Source of the DNA: Clavibacter tessellarius
Lineage (GTDB): Bacteria > Actinomycetota > Actinomycetes > Actinomycetales > Microbacteriaceae
NCBI RefSeq assembly: GCF_001618005.1
Contig: NZ_LQXA01000024.1
Span: 1 to 64,000 of the forward strand
DNA: 64,000 nucleotides
Reading direction: 5' to 3'
Shown here in pieces: positions 7,693-15,650 of this stretch; position 1 is the first letter of the stretch, and every line of letters starts with the position of its first letter. A program made the translations under genes and the position numbers. Under the pieces are notes generated by a model that searched no databases, had not been told where the DNA came from, and saw nothing but the letters and a program-made list of their open reading frames with translations.

Positions 7693-7727
7693 CGAGGAGC
7701 CGCCCGGAATGCTCGGGCGGCTCCTCG
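7693..7727 (+). terminator. Rho-independent-type hairpin after the small acidic gene
   Basis: A perfect 14-bp stem (7693-7706 with 7714-7727) and 7-nt loop GAATGCT lie 18 nt past the stop of the 7406 gene. There is no long T-tract. The following reductase gene begins only 15 bp later, so it either has a promoter overlapping this hairpin or is expressed by read-through. Confidence 0.65.
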
Positions 7728-7742
7728 TCGTTGGGGCAGGGG

Positions 7743-8873
7743 ATGACCGAGATCCGAGAGACCCCCGCCCGCACGTCCGCCCCCGCCGCGTCGCCCCGCT
7801 CCGACGGCACCGGCCGCACGGCCCTCGTGGTCGGCGCCACGGGCATCAGCGGATCCGCCCTGGTCGACCAGCTCACCGCCGAGGGCTGGGACGTGCTCGC
7901 CCTCAGCCGCCGCGCCGGCGCCGACCGCCCGGGCGTCCGCTGGATCAGCGCCGACCTCCGCTCCGCCGACGACCTGCGCCGCGCGCTCGCGCCCGAGAAG
8001 CCGACCCACGTGTTCTTCACGGCCTGGTCGCGCCAGGCGACCGAGCAGGAGAACATCGCCGTCAACGGCGGCATGGTCCGCGACCTCCTCGCCGCCCTCG
8101 ACGGCGCGCCCGTCGAGCACGCCGCGCTCGTCACCGGCCTCAAGCACTACCTCGGCCCGTTCGAGGCGTACGGCCAGGGCGCGATGCCCGACACCCCGTT
8201 CCACGAGGACGAGCCGCGCCTCGACGCCCCGAACTTCTACTACGCGCAGGAGGACGAGCTGTTCGCGGCCGCCTCCCGCCAGGGCTTCGCGTGGTCAGTG
8301 CACCGCTCGCACACCGTCATCGGGCACGCGGTCGGCAACCAGATGAACATGGGGCTGACCCTCGCCGTGTACGGCTCCATCTGCCGTGACCTCGGCCTGC
8401 CGTTCGTCTTCCCGGGCAGCGAGACCCAGTGGAACGGGCTCACGGACGTCACCGACGCCACCGTCCTCGCCGACCAGATGATCTGGGCGGCCACCGACGA
8501 GGCTGGCCGCGACGCGGCGTTCAACGTCGTCAACGGCGACGTGTTCCGCTGGCGCTGGATGTGGCCGCGCCTCGCCGCGTGGTTCGGCGTCGAGCCCGTC
8601 GGCTTCCAGGACGCGCCGCGCCCCCTCGAGCAGCAGATGGCGGGCTACGAGGACGAGTGGGCGCGCATCGCCCGCGAGGCCGGGCTCGCGGAGTCGGATC
8701 TGGACCGCATCGCGTCCTGGTGGCACACCGACGCCGACCTCGGCCGCGACATCGAGGTCGTCACCGACATCAGCGCGAGCCGGCTCGCCGGGTTCCACAC
8801 GCACCACCGCACGCTCGACAGCTTCCTGGGGCTCTTCGAGCGCTACCGCACGGAGGGGCTCATCCCGCGCTGA
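7743..8873 (+). CDS. PRISE-like SDR family NAD(P)-dependent reductase
   Basis: A 376-aa atypical short-chain dehydrogenase. TALVVGATGISGSALV is the glycine-rich NAD(P) loop, followed by an extended-SDR body with THVFFTAW, VTGLKHYLGP and PNFYYAQEDELF. The last segment corresponds to the FYY..ED region of progesterone 5-beta-reductase/iridoid synthase (PRISE) enzymes, whose Tyr takes part in catalysis. Such enzymes reduce activated C=C bonds; the bacterial substrate is unknown. An ATG at 7743 preceded by GGGGCAGGGG is preferred to the upstream TTG at 7731. It converges with, and overlaps by 14 bp, the DUF418 gene. Confidence 0.8.
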   Translation: MTEIRETPARTSAPAASPRSDGTGRTALVVGATGISGSALVDQLTAEGWDVLALSRRAGADRPGVRWISADLRSADDLRRALAPEKPTHVFFTAWSRQATEQENIAVNGGMVRDLLAALDGAPVEHAALVTGLKHYLGPFEAYGQGAMPDTPFHEDEPRLDAPNFYYAQEDELFAAASRQGFAWSVHRSHTVIGHAVGNQMNMGLTLAVYGSICRDLGLPFVFPGSETQWNGLTDVTDATVLADQMIWAATDEAGRDAAFNVVNGDVFRWRWMWPRLAAWFGVEPVGFQDAPRPLEQQMAGYEDEWARIAREAGLAESDLDRIASWWHTDADLGRDIEVVTDISASRLAGFHTHHRTLDSFLGLFERYRTEGLIPR

Positions 8874-10128
8874 CCGCCGCTCTCGGTCCGGCCGCCGTCG
8901 GTCGGGCCGGCGGGCGTCCGTAGGAGAGGCGGCGGATCGCCCGCTCGGCCGGGCCCGCGATCCCGCGCCGCTCGAGCGCCACGGCCACCGCGACCGTGAC
9001 GAGCCACACCCCGATCGCGACGAGGGCGATGCGCGCCGTCCCCGCGCCCACGCCGAGGCCGAGCGCCCACGGCTCGAGCAGGATCGCGAAGAGCACCGAC
9101 TGCAGCAGGTAGCAGGTCATCGAGCGGCGGCCCACCGCGATCAGCGCCCCGAGCACCGGACCGGGCGCCGCATCCGCGCGACGGGCCCGCACCGCGACGG
9201 CCCACCCCACGACGCCGAGCAGCCCGAGCGCGCCCGCGACGCCCGTGGCCCCGTGCAGCACGCCGAGCAGGTACAGCGTCACGGGATCCGCGTCGAGCGC
9301 GCCCACGGTCCCGAGCACCAGCGGCAGCGCGCCGAGCACGCTGACGGGCATCCCCACGAGCGCGAGACGCCGGAGGAGCGGCAGGTGCGCGCCCGGCTCC
9401 TCGAGCACGCGGCGGCGGCCGAGCAGGATCCCGACGGCCGCGAGCGGCACGAGCGTGCCCACCGTCAGGGGCGTGGCGACGAGCAGCGCGGCCAGCGTGA
9501 CGGAGCGGCTCGCGAGGTCGCCGAGGAACGAGCCGTCGCCGCCGAAGAGCGAGCCCGCTGCGTCACCGCCCGCGAGGCCGTCCGCTCCCGCGAGGGCGAG
9601 GAACGCGATCGCGGGCGCCCACACGAGCACGCGGAAGACGCGATCGCTCGCGCGGTACAGGGCGGCGAGGGCGAGCCCGAGGATCCCGTACGACAGCAGG
9701 ATGTCGCCCTCGAAGAGCAGCACCACGTGCAGCGCCCCGAACACCATGAGCCAGAGGCTCCGGCGCAGCAGCAGACGCCGGGCGCGCGGTCCGTCGACGC
9801 CCGCCGCGGCCTGCCGGCGGAGGATCACGGTGAAGCCGTAGGCGAAGAGCATCGTGAACAGCGGGAACGCGCGGTTGTCGACGAACGTGCCGACCAGCAC
9901 GTCGGCCACGTGGTCGAGCGCGGAGCCGTCCGTCGGACGCGCGAGCGGCCCGGTCGGGCGGCCGGCGATGAAGTACACGGAGTTCGCGAGCGCGATGCCG
10001 AGGAGCGCCATCCCGCGGAGGAGGTCGGGCGCCGGGCTCCGCTCCGACGCGGCGGTGGGCGCGGCGTAGGCGGCGGGCGGGGGCGCGGGCGTCGGCGCGG
10101 GCGCGGGGGAGCCGGGGATCGTGGTCAC
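8860..10128 (-). CDS. DUF418 domain-containing membrane protein
   Basis: A 422-aa polytopic membrane protein with about ten hydrophobic segments. The start region contains PDLLRGMALLGIALANSVYF, the conserved opening of DUF418/heparan-alpha-glucosaminide-acetyltransferase-like proteins, and the C-terminal half (IAVGRRSMTCYLLQSVLF, LEPWALGLG) matches the DUF418 domain. Its role is unknown; related proteins are suspected acyltransferases or transporters. The GTG at 10128 is chosen because CAGGCT (plus strand 10135-10140) lies exactly 6 nt upstream. An N-terminal Pro/Ala-rich stretch of about 30 residues precedes the first segment. It diverges from the ABC ATPase gene across 130 bp. Confidence 0.78.
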   Translation of the reverse strand: MTTIPGSPAPAPTPAPPPAAYAAPTAASERSPAPDLLRGMALLGIALANSVYFIAGRPTGPLARPTDGSALDHVADVLVGTFVDNRAFPLFTMLFAYGFTVILRRQAAAGVDGPRARRLLLRRSLWLMVFGALHVVLLFEGDILLSYGILGLALAALYRASDRVFRVLVWAPAIAFLALAGADGLAGGDAAGSLFGGDGSFLGDLASRSVTLAALLVATPLTVGTLVPLAAVGILLGRRRVLEEPGAHLPLLRRLALVGMPVSVLGALPLVLGTVGALDADPVTLYLLGVLHGATGVAGALGLLGVVGWAVAVRARRADAAPGPVLGALIAVGRRSMTCYLLQSVLFAILLEPWALGLGVGAGTARIALVAIGVWLVTVAVAVALERRGIAGPAERAIRRLSYGRPPARPTAAGPRAAVSAG

Positions 10129-10258
10129 CCGTCCAGCCTGCCCGCCGCGCGCCGGGGCCGCCACCGTCGCGGGCGGGGCGGCATCCACCGATCGGCCGAT
10201 GCCGTGGATCGACCGCTCGGCCGTTCCCCTCCGGCCGCTCGGCCGCCACGCTGGACCC

Positions 10259-11182
10259 ATGACCACAGCAGCCGTCGAGGAGCACGTGAGCGTGCGCGAC
10301 CTCGCCAAGTCCTACGGCACGACCACCGCCCTCCGGGGCGTCACCTTCGACATCCACCGCGGCGAGACGTTCGCGCTCCTCGGGCCGAACGGCGCCGGGA
10401 AGTCGACGACCATCGAGATCCTCGAGGGGTACCGGCTCCGCTCGGGCGGATCCGCGCGCGTGCTCGGCGTGGACCCCGCGACCGGCGGCCGCGCCTGGCG
10501 CGCCCGCATCGGCATGGTCCTCCAGTCGAGCTCGGAGAGCGGCGCCATGACCGTCCGCGAGCAGGTCGCGCACTTCGCCCGCATGTACCCGCGGCCGCGC
10601 GACGTGGATGCGACCATCGCGGCCGTCGGCCTCACCGAGAAGGCGGGCACCCTGCTGCGCGCTCTCTCCGGCGGCCAGCGCCGACGCGTGGACGTGGCCC
10701 TCGGGATCATCGGCCGCCCCGAGCTGCTGTTCCTCGACGAGCCGACGACCGGCTTCGACCCCGAGGCCCGGCACCGCTTCTGGGACCTCGTGCGCGAGCT
10801 CAAGGCCGAGGGCACGACCATCCTCCTCACCACGCACTACCTCGACGAGGCCGCGCAGCTCGGCGACCGGGCGGCGGTGATCGCGGGCGGCGAGCTGGTG
10901 GCGATCGGCCGGCTCGACGAGATCGGGGGAGAGGAGGCGCGGATCCCGCGGGTGCTCTGGCGCGACGACGACGGACCGCACGAGGAGCGCACGCGGGAGC
11001 CCGCCTCGACCGTGGCGCGCCTCGCCGCGGCCACCCCGGGCGGGGAGCCGCGCGACCTGCGGATCGTCCGGCCGAGCCTCGAGGACGTCTACCTCGGGCT
11101 GCTCGCCGAGGCCGGCGCCCCGGCGACGGGCGCACCGACCGCCGCAGCCGCCGCGTCCGCCGCCGAGGAGGTGGCGGCATGA
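10259..11182 (+). CDS. ABC transporter ATP-binding protein (ABC-2 exporter, DrrA-like)
   Basis: A 307-aa ATPase with Walker A GPNGAGKST (residues 42-50), signature LSGGQRRRVD, Walker B LLFLDEPTTG and the switch His in TTHYLDEA. The C-terminal 80 residues form the extension typical of DrrA/CcmA-type exporter ATPases. With the overlapping permease gene (ATGA at 11179-11182) it forms a drug, lipid or peptide exporter. CACGCT (10247-10252) lies 6 nt before the ATG, suggesting a leaderless mRNA. It is the first gene of a four-gene operon with a two-component system, so the substrate or its stress is probably sensed by that system. Confidence 0.9.
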   Translation: MTTAAVEEHVSVRDLAKSYGTTTALRGVTFDIHRGETFALLGPNGAGKSTTIEILEGYRLRSGGSARVLGVDPATGGRAWRARIGMVLQSSSESGAMTVREQVAHFARMYPRPRDVDATIAAVGLTEKAGTLLRALSGGQRRRVDVALGIIGRPELLFLDEPTTGFDPEARHRFWDLVRELKAEGTTILLTTHYLDEAAQLGDRAAVIAGGELVAIGRLDEIGGEEARIPRVLWRDDDGPHEERTREPASTVARLAAATPGGEPRDLRIVRPSLEDVYLGLLAEAGAPATGAPTAAAAASAAEEVAA

Positions 11183-12042
11183 CCGCCGTCCGCCCCGCGC
11201 GTCCCGCCGCGGACCGCGCCCTCGCCCTGCCCGGCGTCCTCCCGCTCGGGCTCCACCGGATCCGCTACGAGGTGCGGCGCTACTTCCGGCAGACCGACAC
11301 CATCATCTTCACGTTCCTCTTCCCGGTCATCATGCTGTCGATCTTCTCGGTGGCCTTCGGCTCGTCCGGCAACCTCGGCACCGCGCCCGACGGGTCCGGC
11401 GGCGTCAGCGCCGCCGCCTACTACCTGCCGGGCATGATCGCGGCGGGCATCCTCCTCTCGGGCGTGCAGAACCTCGCCGTCGACATCGCGATGGAGCGCA
11501 GCGACGGGACGCTCAAGCGGCTCGCCGGGTCCCCGCTCCCGGTGCTCTCGTACTTCATCGGCAAGGCCGGGCAGGTCGTCGTCACCTCGCTGCTCCAGAT
11601 GGTCGTGCTGCTGCTCGTCGCCCGGTTCGCCTTCGGGGTGGAGCTGCCGACGGACGCCGGCCGCTGGGCCACGTTCGCGTGGGTGTACGCGCTCGGGATC
11701 ACGTCGTCGGCCGTGCTCGGCATCGCGCTCAGCCGCATCCCGCGCTCCGGGGCCTCGGCCACGGCGGTGATCACGCCCATCGTGCTGGTGCTGCAGTTCA
11801 TCAGCGGCGTGTACCTGGCGTTCACGATGCTGCCGACCTGGCTGCAGGACGTCGCGGCCTTCCTGCCGCTGAAGTGGATGGCGCAGGGCATGCGCGCCGT
11901 GTTCCTGCCGGACGCGCTCGCCTCCGTCGAGCGCGGCGGCACCTGGGACCTCGCGGGCGTCGCGGGGGTCCTCGCGATCTGGCTGGTCGGCGGCACGATC
12001 GCCGCCGTCGCGACCTTCCGCTGGATCCGACGGGACTCCTGA
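11179..12042 (+). CDS. ABC-2 type transporter permease
   Basis: A 287-aa membrane protein with an N-terminal cytoplasmic part containing YEVRRYFRQTDTIIFTFLFPVIMLSIFSVAFG and six hydrophobic segments, the layout of ABC-2 permeases. The region MERSDGTLKRLAGSPL between segments two and three is the usual coupling loop. It pairs with the ATPase encoded immediately upstream (4-bp overlap) and is followed after 39 bp by the histidine kinase. The transported substrate cannot be told from sequence. Confidence 0.88.
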   Translation: MTAVRPARPAADRALALPGVLPLGLHRIRYEVRRYFRQTDTIIFTFLFPVIMLSIFSVAFGSSGNLGTAPDGSGGVSAAAYYLPGMIAAGILLSGVQNLAVDIAMERSDGTLKRLAGSPLPVLSYFIGKAGQVVVTSLLQMVVLLLVARFAFGVELPTDAGRWATFAWVYALGITSSAVLGIALSRIPRSGASATAVITPIVLVLQFISGVYLAFTMLPTWLQDVAAFLPLKWMAQGMRAVFLPDALASVERGGTWDLAGVAGVLAIWLVGGTIAAVATFRWIRRDS

Positions 12043-12081
12043 GCGGTGCGCGAGCGCACGGCGGGATGGCAGGCTCAGGGC

Positions 12082-13413
12082 ATGATCCCGGTCCGCACCG
12101 TCCACCTCGCCTACGCGGTGGCCATGGCGGTGCTGGTCCTGCTCGCCCTCGGCCAGCGCGGGGACGTCGGGTGGGGCGCGTGGGGCGCGATCGCGGCCAT
12201 GATCGCCCTGTACCTCCTGGTGGGCCGTCGTGCGCTCGAGGCCGCCGCGGCGGCGTCTGCCACGGAGGCGCGGCTGCCCCCGGAGCCGTCGGCGGTCGTC
12301 TTCCTCGCGCTCGTCATCCCGGCCGCCACCTGGGGCGTCGCGAGCCTGTCGACGTTCGCCGTCGTCCAGTGCGTGCTGTGCCCGCTCGTGTGGCTGCTCC
12401 TCGACCGGGTGCGCGACGCCGTCATCGGGACCCTCGTGCTCACCGCATCCATCGCCGTGGGCTTCGTGGTCGGCTTCGGCGACCTGCCGGGCGCCCTCCC
12501 GACCATGGCCCTGTCGCAGGGGCTCAGCCTCGGCGGCACCATCGCGCTCGGGCTCTGGATCACGCGGATCGCCGACCTCAGCCGCGAGCGCCTGCAGCTC
12601 CTGGAGGGGCTCCGGGCGGCGCAGGCGCAGGTCGAGGAGCTCGGTCGTGAGGCGGGGACCGCCCGCGAGCGGGAGCGGCTGTCGGCCGACATCCACGACA
12701 CGGTCGCGCAGGACCTCACGGGCGTCGTGATGCTCGCCCAGCGCGGACGCCGCGAGCTCCGCGGCGCCGACCCCGCCGCGGTGGAGGCGACGCTCGCGCT
12801 CCTCGAGGACAGCGCGCGCGACGCCCTCACCCAGACGCGCGCCATCGTCGCCGCCACCGCACCCGTCGAGCTGACGGACGGCCTCGCGGCGGCGCTCCGC
12901 CGGATGGGCGCGCGCCTCGAGCGCGAGACGGGCACCCCGGTGGCGGTCCGGGCCGACGCGGGCGCGGATCCCGTCGACCGCGACGCCGAGGTCGTCCTCC
13001 TCCGCTGCGCCCAGGAGGGGCTCGCCAACGTGCGCCGCCACGCGGGCGCCACCGCGGTGGAGCTCGGGCTCGCCCGGGACGGCGCCGACCTGGTGCTCGT
13101 GGTCCGCGACGACGGCCGCGGGTTCGAAGCGGCGCGGGCCTCCGACGGCTACGGGCTCGCCGGCATGCGGCGCCGGCTGGATGCGGCTGCCGGGCGCCTC
13201 GACGTCGCGAGCGGGCCCCGGGGGACGGTCCTCACGGCGCGGATCCCGGCCCACGCGGCGGCGGCCCCGGCGGACGCCCCGGCGGACGCCATGACGCCGG
13301 CCGCTCCGCCCGCCCAGCGCGCACCGGCTGCCCCCACCGGCGCCGCACCCGGCGCCGCACCCGCCGCCGCACCCGAGTCCGCACCCGCCGCCACCGGGGC
13401 GGCGCGCGCATGA
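12082..13413 (+). CDS. NarL-type sensor histidine kinase
   Basis: A 443-aa membrane kinase. Residues 1-160 hold about five hydrophobic segments. The HisKA_3 dimerisation helix carries the phospho-acceptor His205 in RERERLSADIHDTVAQDL, and the ATPase domain has CAQEGLANVRRHAG (N box) and DDGRGF with GYGLAGMRRRL (G boxes). The last 50 residues are a Pro/Ala-rich tail built partly from a 12-bp tandem repeat. The ATG at 12082 has CAGGCT 6 nt upstream (12070-12075), so a second, leaderless promoter inside the operon is possible; a GTG at 12046 is the alternative start. It overlaps its response-regulator gene by 4 bp. Confidence 0.88.
   Translation: MIPVRTVHLAYAVAMAVLVLLALGQRGDVGWGAWGAIAAMIALYLLVGRRALEAAAAASATEARLPPEPSAVVFLALVIPAATWGVASLSTFAVVQCVLCPLVWLLLDRVRDAVIGTLVLTASIAVGFVVGFGDLPGALPTMALSQGLSLGGTIALGLWITRIADLSRERLQLLEGLRAAQAQVEELGREAGTARERERLSADIHDTVAQDLTGVVMLAQRGRRELRGADPAAVEATLALLEDSARDALTQTRAIVAATAPVELTDGLAAALRRMGARLERETGTPVAVRADAGADPVDRDAEVVLLRCAQEGLANVRRHAGATAVELGLARDGADLVLVVRDDGRGFEAARASDGYGLAGMRRRLDAAAGRLDVASGPRGTVLTARIPAHAAAAPADAPADAMTPAAPPAQRAPAAPTGAAPGAAPAAAPESAPAATGAARA
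13339..13386 (+). repeat. Four 12-bp tandem units in the kinase C-terminal tail
   Basis: Units of the form GGCGCCGCACCC start at 13339, 13351, 13363 and 13375, the last two with one to three substitutions. They encode a GAAP/AAAP/ESAP tail. This is a possible length-variable site with no effect on the reading frame. Confidence 0.75.
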
Positions 13414-14081
13414 CCGGCCCGCAGATCCGCGTCGCCGTCGTCGACGACCACCCCGTGGTGCGCGCGGGCCTCGCCGCCCTGCTCGCGTCCGCCGACGGCA
13501 TCGAGGTCGTCGGCCAGGCGCCCGACGGCGATGCGGCGATCGCGCTCGCCGTCTCCGAGCGCCCCGACGTGGTGCTCATGGACCTCCGCATGCCCGGCCT
13601 CGACGGCGTCGGCGCGACCGCCCGGATCCGCGAGGAGGCGCCTGACGTGCGCGTCCTCGTCCTCACGACCTACGAGACCGACGCGAGCATCCTCACCGCC
13701 ATCGAGGCGGGCGCGAGCGGCTACCTGCTGAAGGCCGCGCCCGAGGAGGAGATCCTCGCGGGCGTCCGCGCGGTGGCCCGGGGCGACGTCGCTCTCGCGC
13801 CCGCCCTCGCGGCGCGGCTCGTGCGGCAGGTGGCGCGTCCGGCCGCCCCCGCCGCCCCGGCCCCGACCCTCAGCCCGCGCGAGACCCAGGTGCTCGCGCT
13901 CGTCGCGGCCGGCCGCACGAACGCGCGCATCGCCCTCGAGCTGCACGTGACCCCGGCCACCGTGAAGACGCACCTGCTGCACGTCTTCGAGAAGCTCGGC
14001 GTCGGCGACCGGACGCGCGCGGTCACGCTCGCGATGGAGCTCGGGCTGCTGCCGTCGGCGACGGGGTCCGCGCGGGGCTGA
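13410..14081 (+). CDS. NarL/LuxR-family response regulator
   Basis: A 223-aa DNA-binding regulator. The receiver domain (1-120) has VVDDHP acidic residues, phospho-acceptor Asp58 in VVLMDLRMPG, the switch Thr in LTTYE and Lys in YLLKAA. The C-terminal LuxR helix-turn-helix reads LSPRETQVLALVAAGRTNARIALEL. It is the output of the kinase upstream (ATGA overlap 13410-13413) and probably controls the ABC exporter operon itself, as in LiaRS- or DesKR-type systems. A 306-bp gap follows before chvE. Confidence 0.9.
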   Translation: MTGPQIRVAVVDDHPVVRAGLAALLASADGIEVVGQAPDGDAAIALAVSERPDVVLMDLRMPGLDGVGATARIREEAPDVRVLVLTTYETDASILTAIEAGASGYLLKAAPEEEILAGVRAVARGDVALAPALAARLVRQVARPAAPAAPAPTLSPRETQVLALVAAGRTNARIALELHVTPATVKTHLLHVFEKLGVGDRTRAVTLAMELGLLPSATGSARG

Positions 14082-14387
14082 GGCCGTCCGCCGCCGGCGT
14101 CCGGCCGGGCCCCCGACCGCGGGACAGGGCGGTAACGCTTGGATAACGTCTCCGGGAAGCAGTGTCCCCGGCTGCGGAAATGGATATGTTCTGACCGACG
14201 ACGAACGCTCGGATCCCCGCCCACGCGCCGATCCGCCCGCCGTCGCCCGTACCGCCCCCAGCACACCACCACACCGCAGCAGCACCCGACCCGAGGACGC
14301 GTCGGCGCACCACCACGGCCCCTCGCGACGACGCGACGGCCCGGTGCACCTCGCCCCCGGACGGGCCACCCGAGAGGACCCGCCGAC
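14082..14387 (+). promoter_or_regulatory. 306-bp region before chvE: likely promoter and long leader
   Basis: No gene is visible. TATGTT (14185-14190) is the best -10 candidate and would give a leader of about 190 nt; a matching -35 is poor. Two TAACG copies 11 bp apart (around 14131 and 14142) lie upstream and could be one face of a regulator site. The leader from about 14250 to 14330 is C-rich and G-poor, so little stable structure is expected there. A GAGAGGA ribosome site precedes the ATG at 14388. I see no riboswitch consensus. Confidence 0.35.
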
Positions 14388-15527
14388 ATGGCATCCGGAC
14401 GTAACGCACGACAGATCAGCTCCCTCCTCCTCCTCGCCGGCGTCGCCGCCGGCCTCACCGCGTGCGCGCCGCAGGGCGCCACGAACACCGGCTCCGGGGG
14501 CGGCGACGCGGCCGGCGGCACCGAGTGCAACGTGGGCATCTCGATGCCCACCCGCAGCCTCGAGCGCTGGATCAACGACGGCGAGGGCCTCAAGTCGAAG
14601 CTCGAGGGCGACGACTGCAAGGTCGACCTCCAGTACGCCGACAACAAGACCGACGCGCAGATCAGCCAGATCCAGAACCAGGTCGCCGGCGGCGCCAAGA
14701 TCCTCGTGGTCGCGGCCGTCGACGGCAAGACGCTGGGACCTGCCCTCGAGGACGCGAAGAGCCAGGGCGTCACGGTCATCGCCTACGACCGCCTCATCAA
14801 CGGCACCGAGGCCGTCGACTACTACGCCACCTTCGACAACTACAAGGTGGGCCAGCTCCAGGGCGAGTTCATCAAGGAGCAGCTCGACCTCGACAGCGCC
14901 GCCGGCCCCATCACCATGGAGCCCTTCGCGGGCAGCCCCGACGACAACAACGCCGGCTTCTTCTTCGGCGGCGCCTGGGACGTCCTCCAGCCCTACGTCG
15001 CGGAGGGCAAGCTGACCGTCCCCTCGGGCAAGTCGCCGGCCACGAGCGCCGACTGGCAGTCCATCGGCATCCTCGGCTGGGGATCCGACGACGCGCAGGC
15101 CGAGATGGACAACCGCCTGCAGTCGTTCTACACGGGCGGCCAGAAGGTCCAGGTCGTCCTCTCGCCCAACGACAGCCTCGCGCTCGGCATCGAGGCGTCG
15201 CTCTCGAGCGCCGGCTACGCGCCCGGCGCCGACTGGCCCGTCATCACCGGCCAGGACGCCGACAAGGCCAACGTGCAGGCGATCCTCCAGGACAAGCAGT
15301 CCATGACCGTCTGGAAGGACACCCGGGCGCTCGGCGACCAGGTCCAGAAGATGATCGGCGAGATCGTGAAGGGCGACGAGGTCACCGTCAACGACACGAA
15401 GTCGTACGACAACGGCAAGAAGGTCGTCCCGTCGTTCCTCCTCGACCCGCAGGTGGTCGTGAAGGACGACGTGCAGAAGACGCTCGTCGACTCCGGCTTC
15501 CTCAAGGCCTCCGACGTCGGCCTGTAG
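14388..15527 (+). CDS. chvE: Multiple-monosaccharide ABC transporter substrate-binding lipoprotein (ChvE-like)
   Basis: A 379-aa exported sugar-binding protein of the CUT2/periplasmic-binding type I fold. The signal sequence ends in LTAC with lipidation Cys26. The mature part has CNVGISMPTRSLERW, DNKTDAQISQIQNQVAGGAKILVVAAVDG, AYDRLINGTEAVDYYATFDN and VLSPNDSLALGIEASL. This combination is characteristic of ChvE/MmsA-operon proteins that bind several monosaccharides such as arabinose, galactose, glucose and xylose. It heads the operon with the ATPase and permease. A very stable hairpin follows its stop, which would keep its mRNA more abundant than the rest. Confidence 0.9.
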   Translation: MASGRNARQISSLLLLAGVAAGLTACAPQGATNTGSGGGDAAGGTECNVGISMPTRSLERWINDGEGLKSKLEGDDCKVDLQYADNKTDAQISQIQNQVAGGAKILVVAAVDGKTLGPALEDAKSQGVTVIAYDRLINGTEAVDYYATFDNYKVGQLQGEFIKEQLDLDSAAGPITMEPFAGSPDDNNAGFFFGGAWDVLQPYVAEGKLTVPSGKSPATSADWQSIGILGWGSDDAQAEMDNRLQSFYTGGQKVQVVLSPNDSLALGIEASLSSAGYAPGADWPVITGQDADKANVQAILQDKQSMTVWKDTRALGDQVQKMIGEIVKGDEVTVNDTKSYDNGKKVVPSFLLDPQVVVKDDVQKTLVDSGFLKASDVGL

Positions 15528-15540
15528 TCCCACCCGCGGT

Positions 15541-15575
15541 CGACGGGCGCCCGGCAGCACGCCGGGCGCCCGTCG
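15541..15575 (+). terminator. Intercistronic hairpin between chvE and mmsA
   Basis: A perfect 15-bp stem (15541-15555 with 15561-15575) and loop AGCAC begin 14 nt after the chvE stop and end 75 nt before mmsA. Placed inside an operon, it probably acts as a partial terminator or a 3'-end stabiliser that raises binding-protein levels. Confidence 0.65.
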
Positions 15576-15650
15576 GCCGCCTCACCGTCTCCACCCGGCG
15601 CCCGCCTCCCGGCGCGCGCCACCGACCCGAACGGGAACCAGGAGCCAGGA

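Noticed and set aside
12046-12081. GTG at 12046 as start of the first NarL-type kinase
   Set aside because: It adds 12 charged residues with no ribosome site, whereas the ATG at 12082 has CAGGCT exactly 6 nt upstream.
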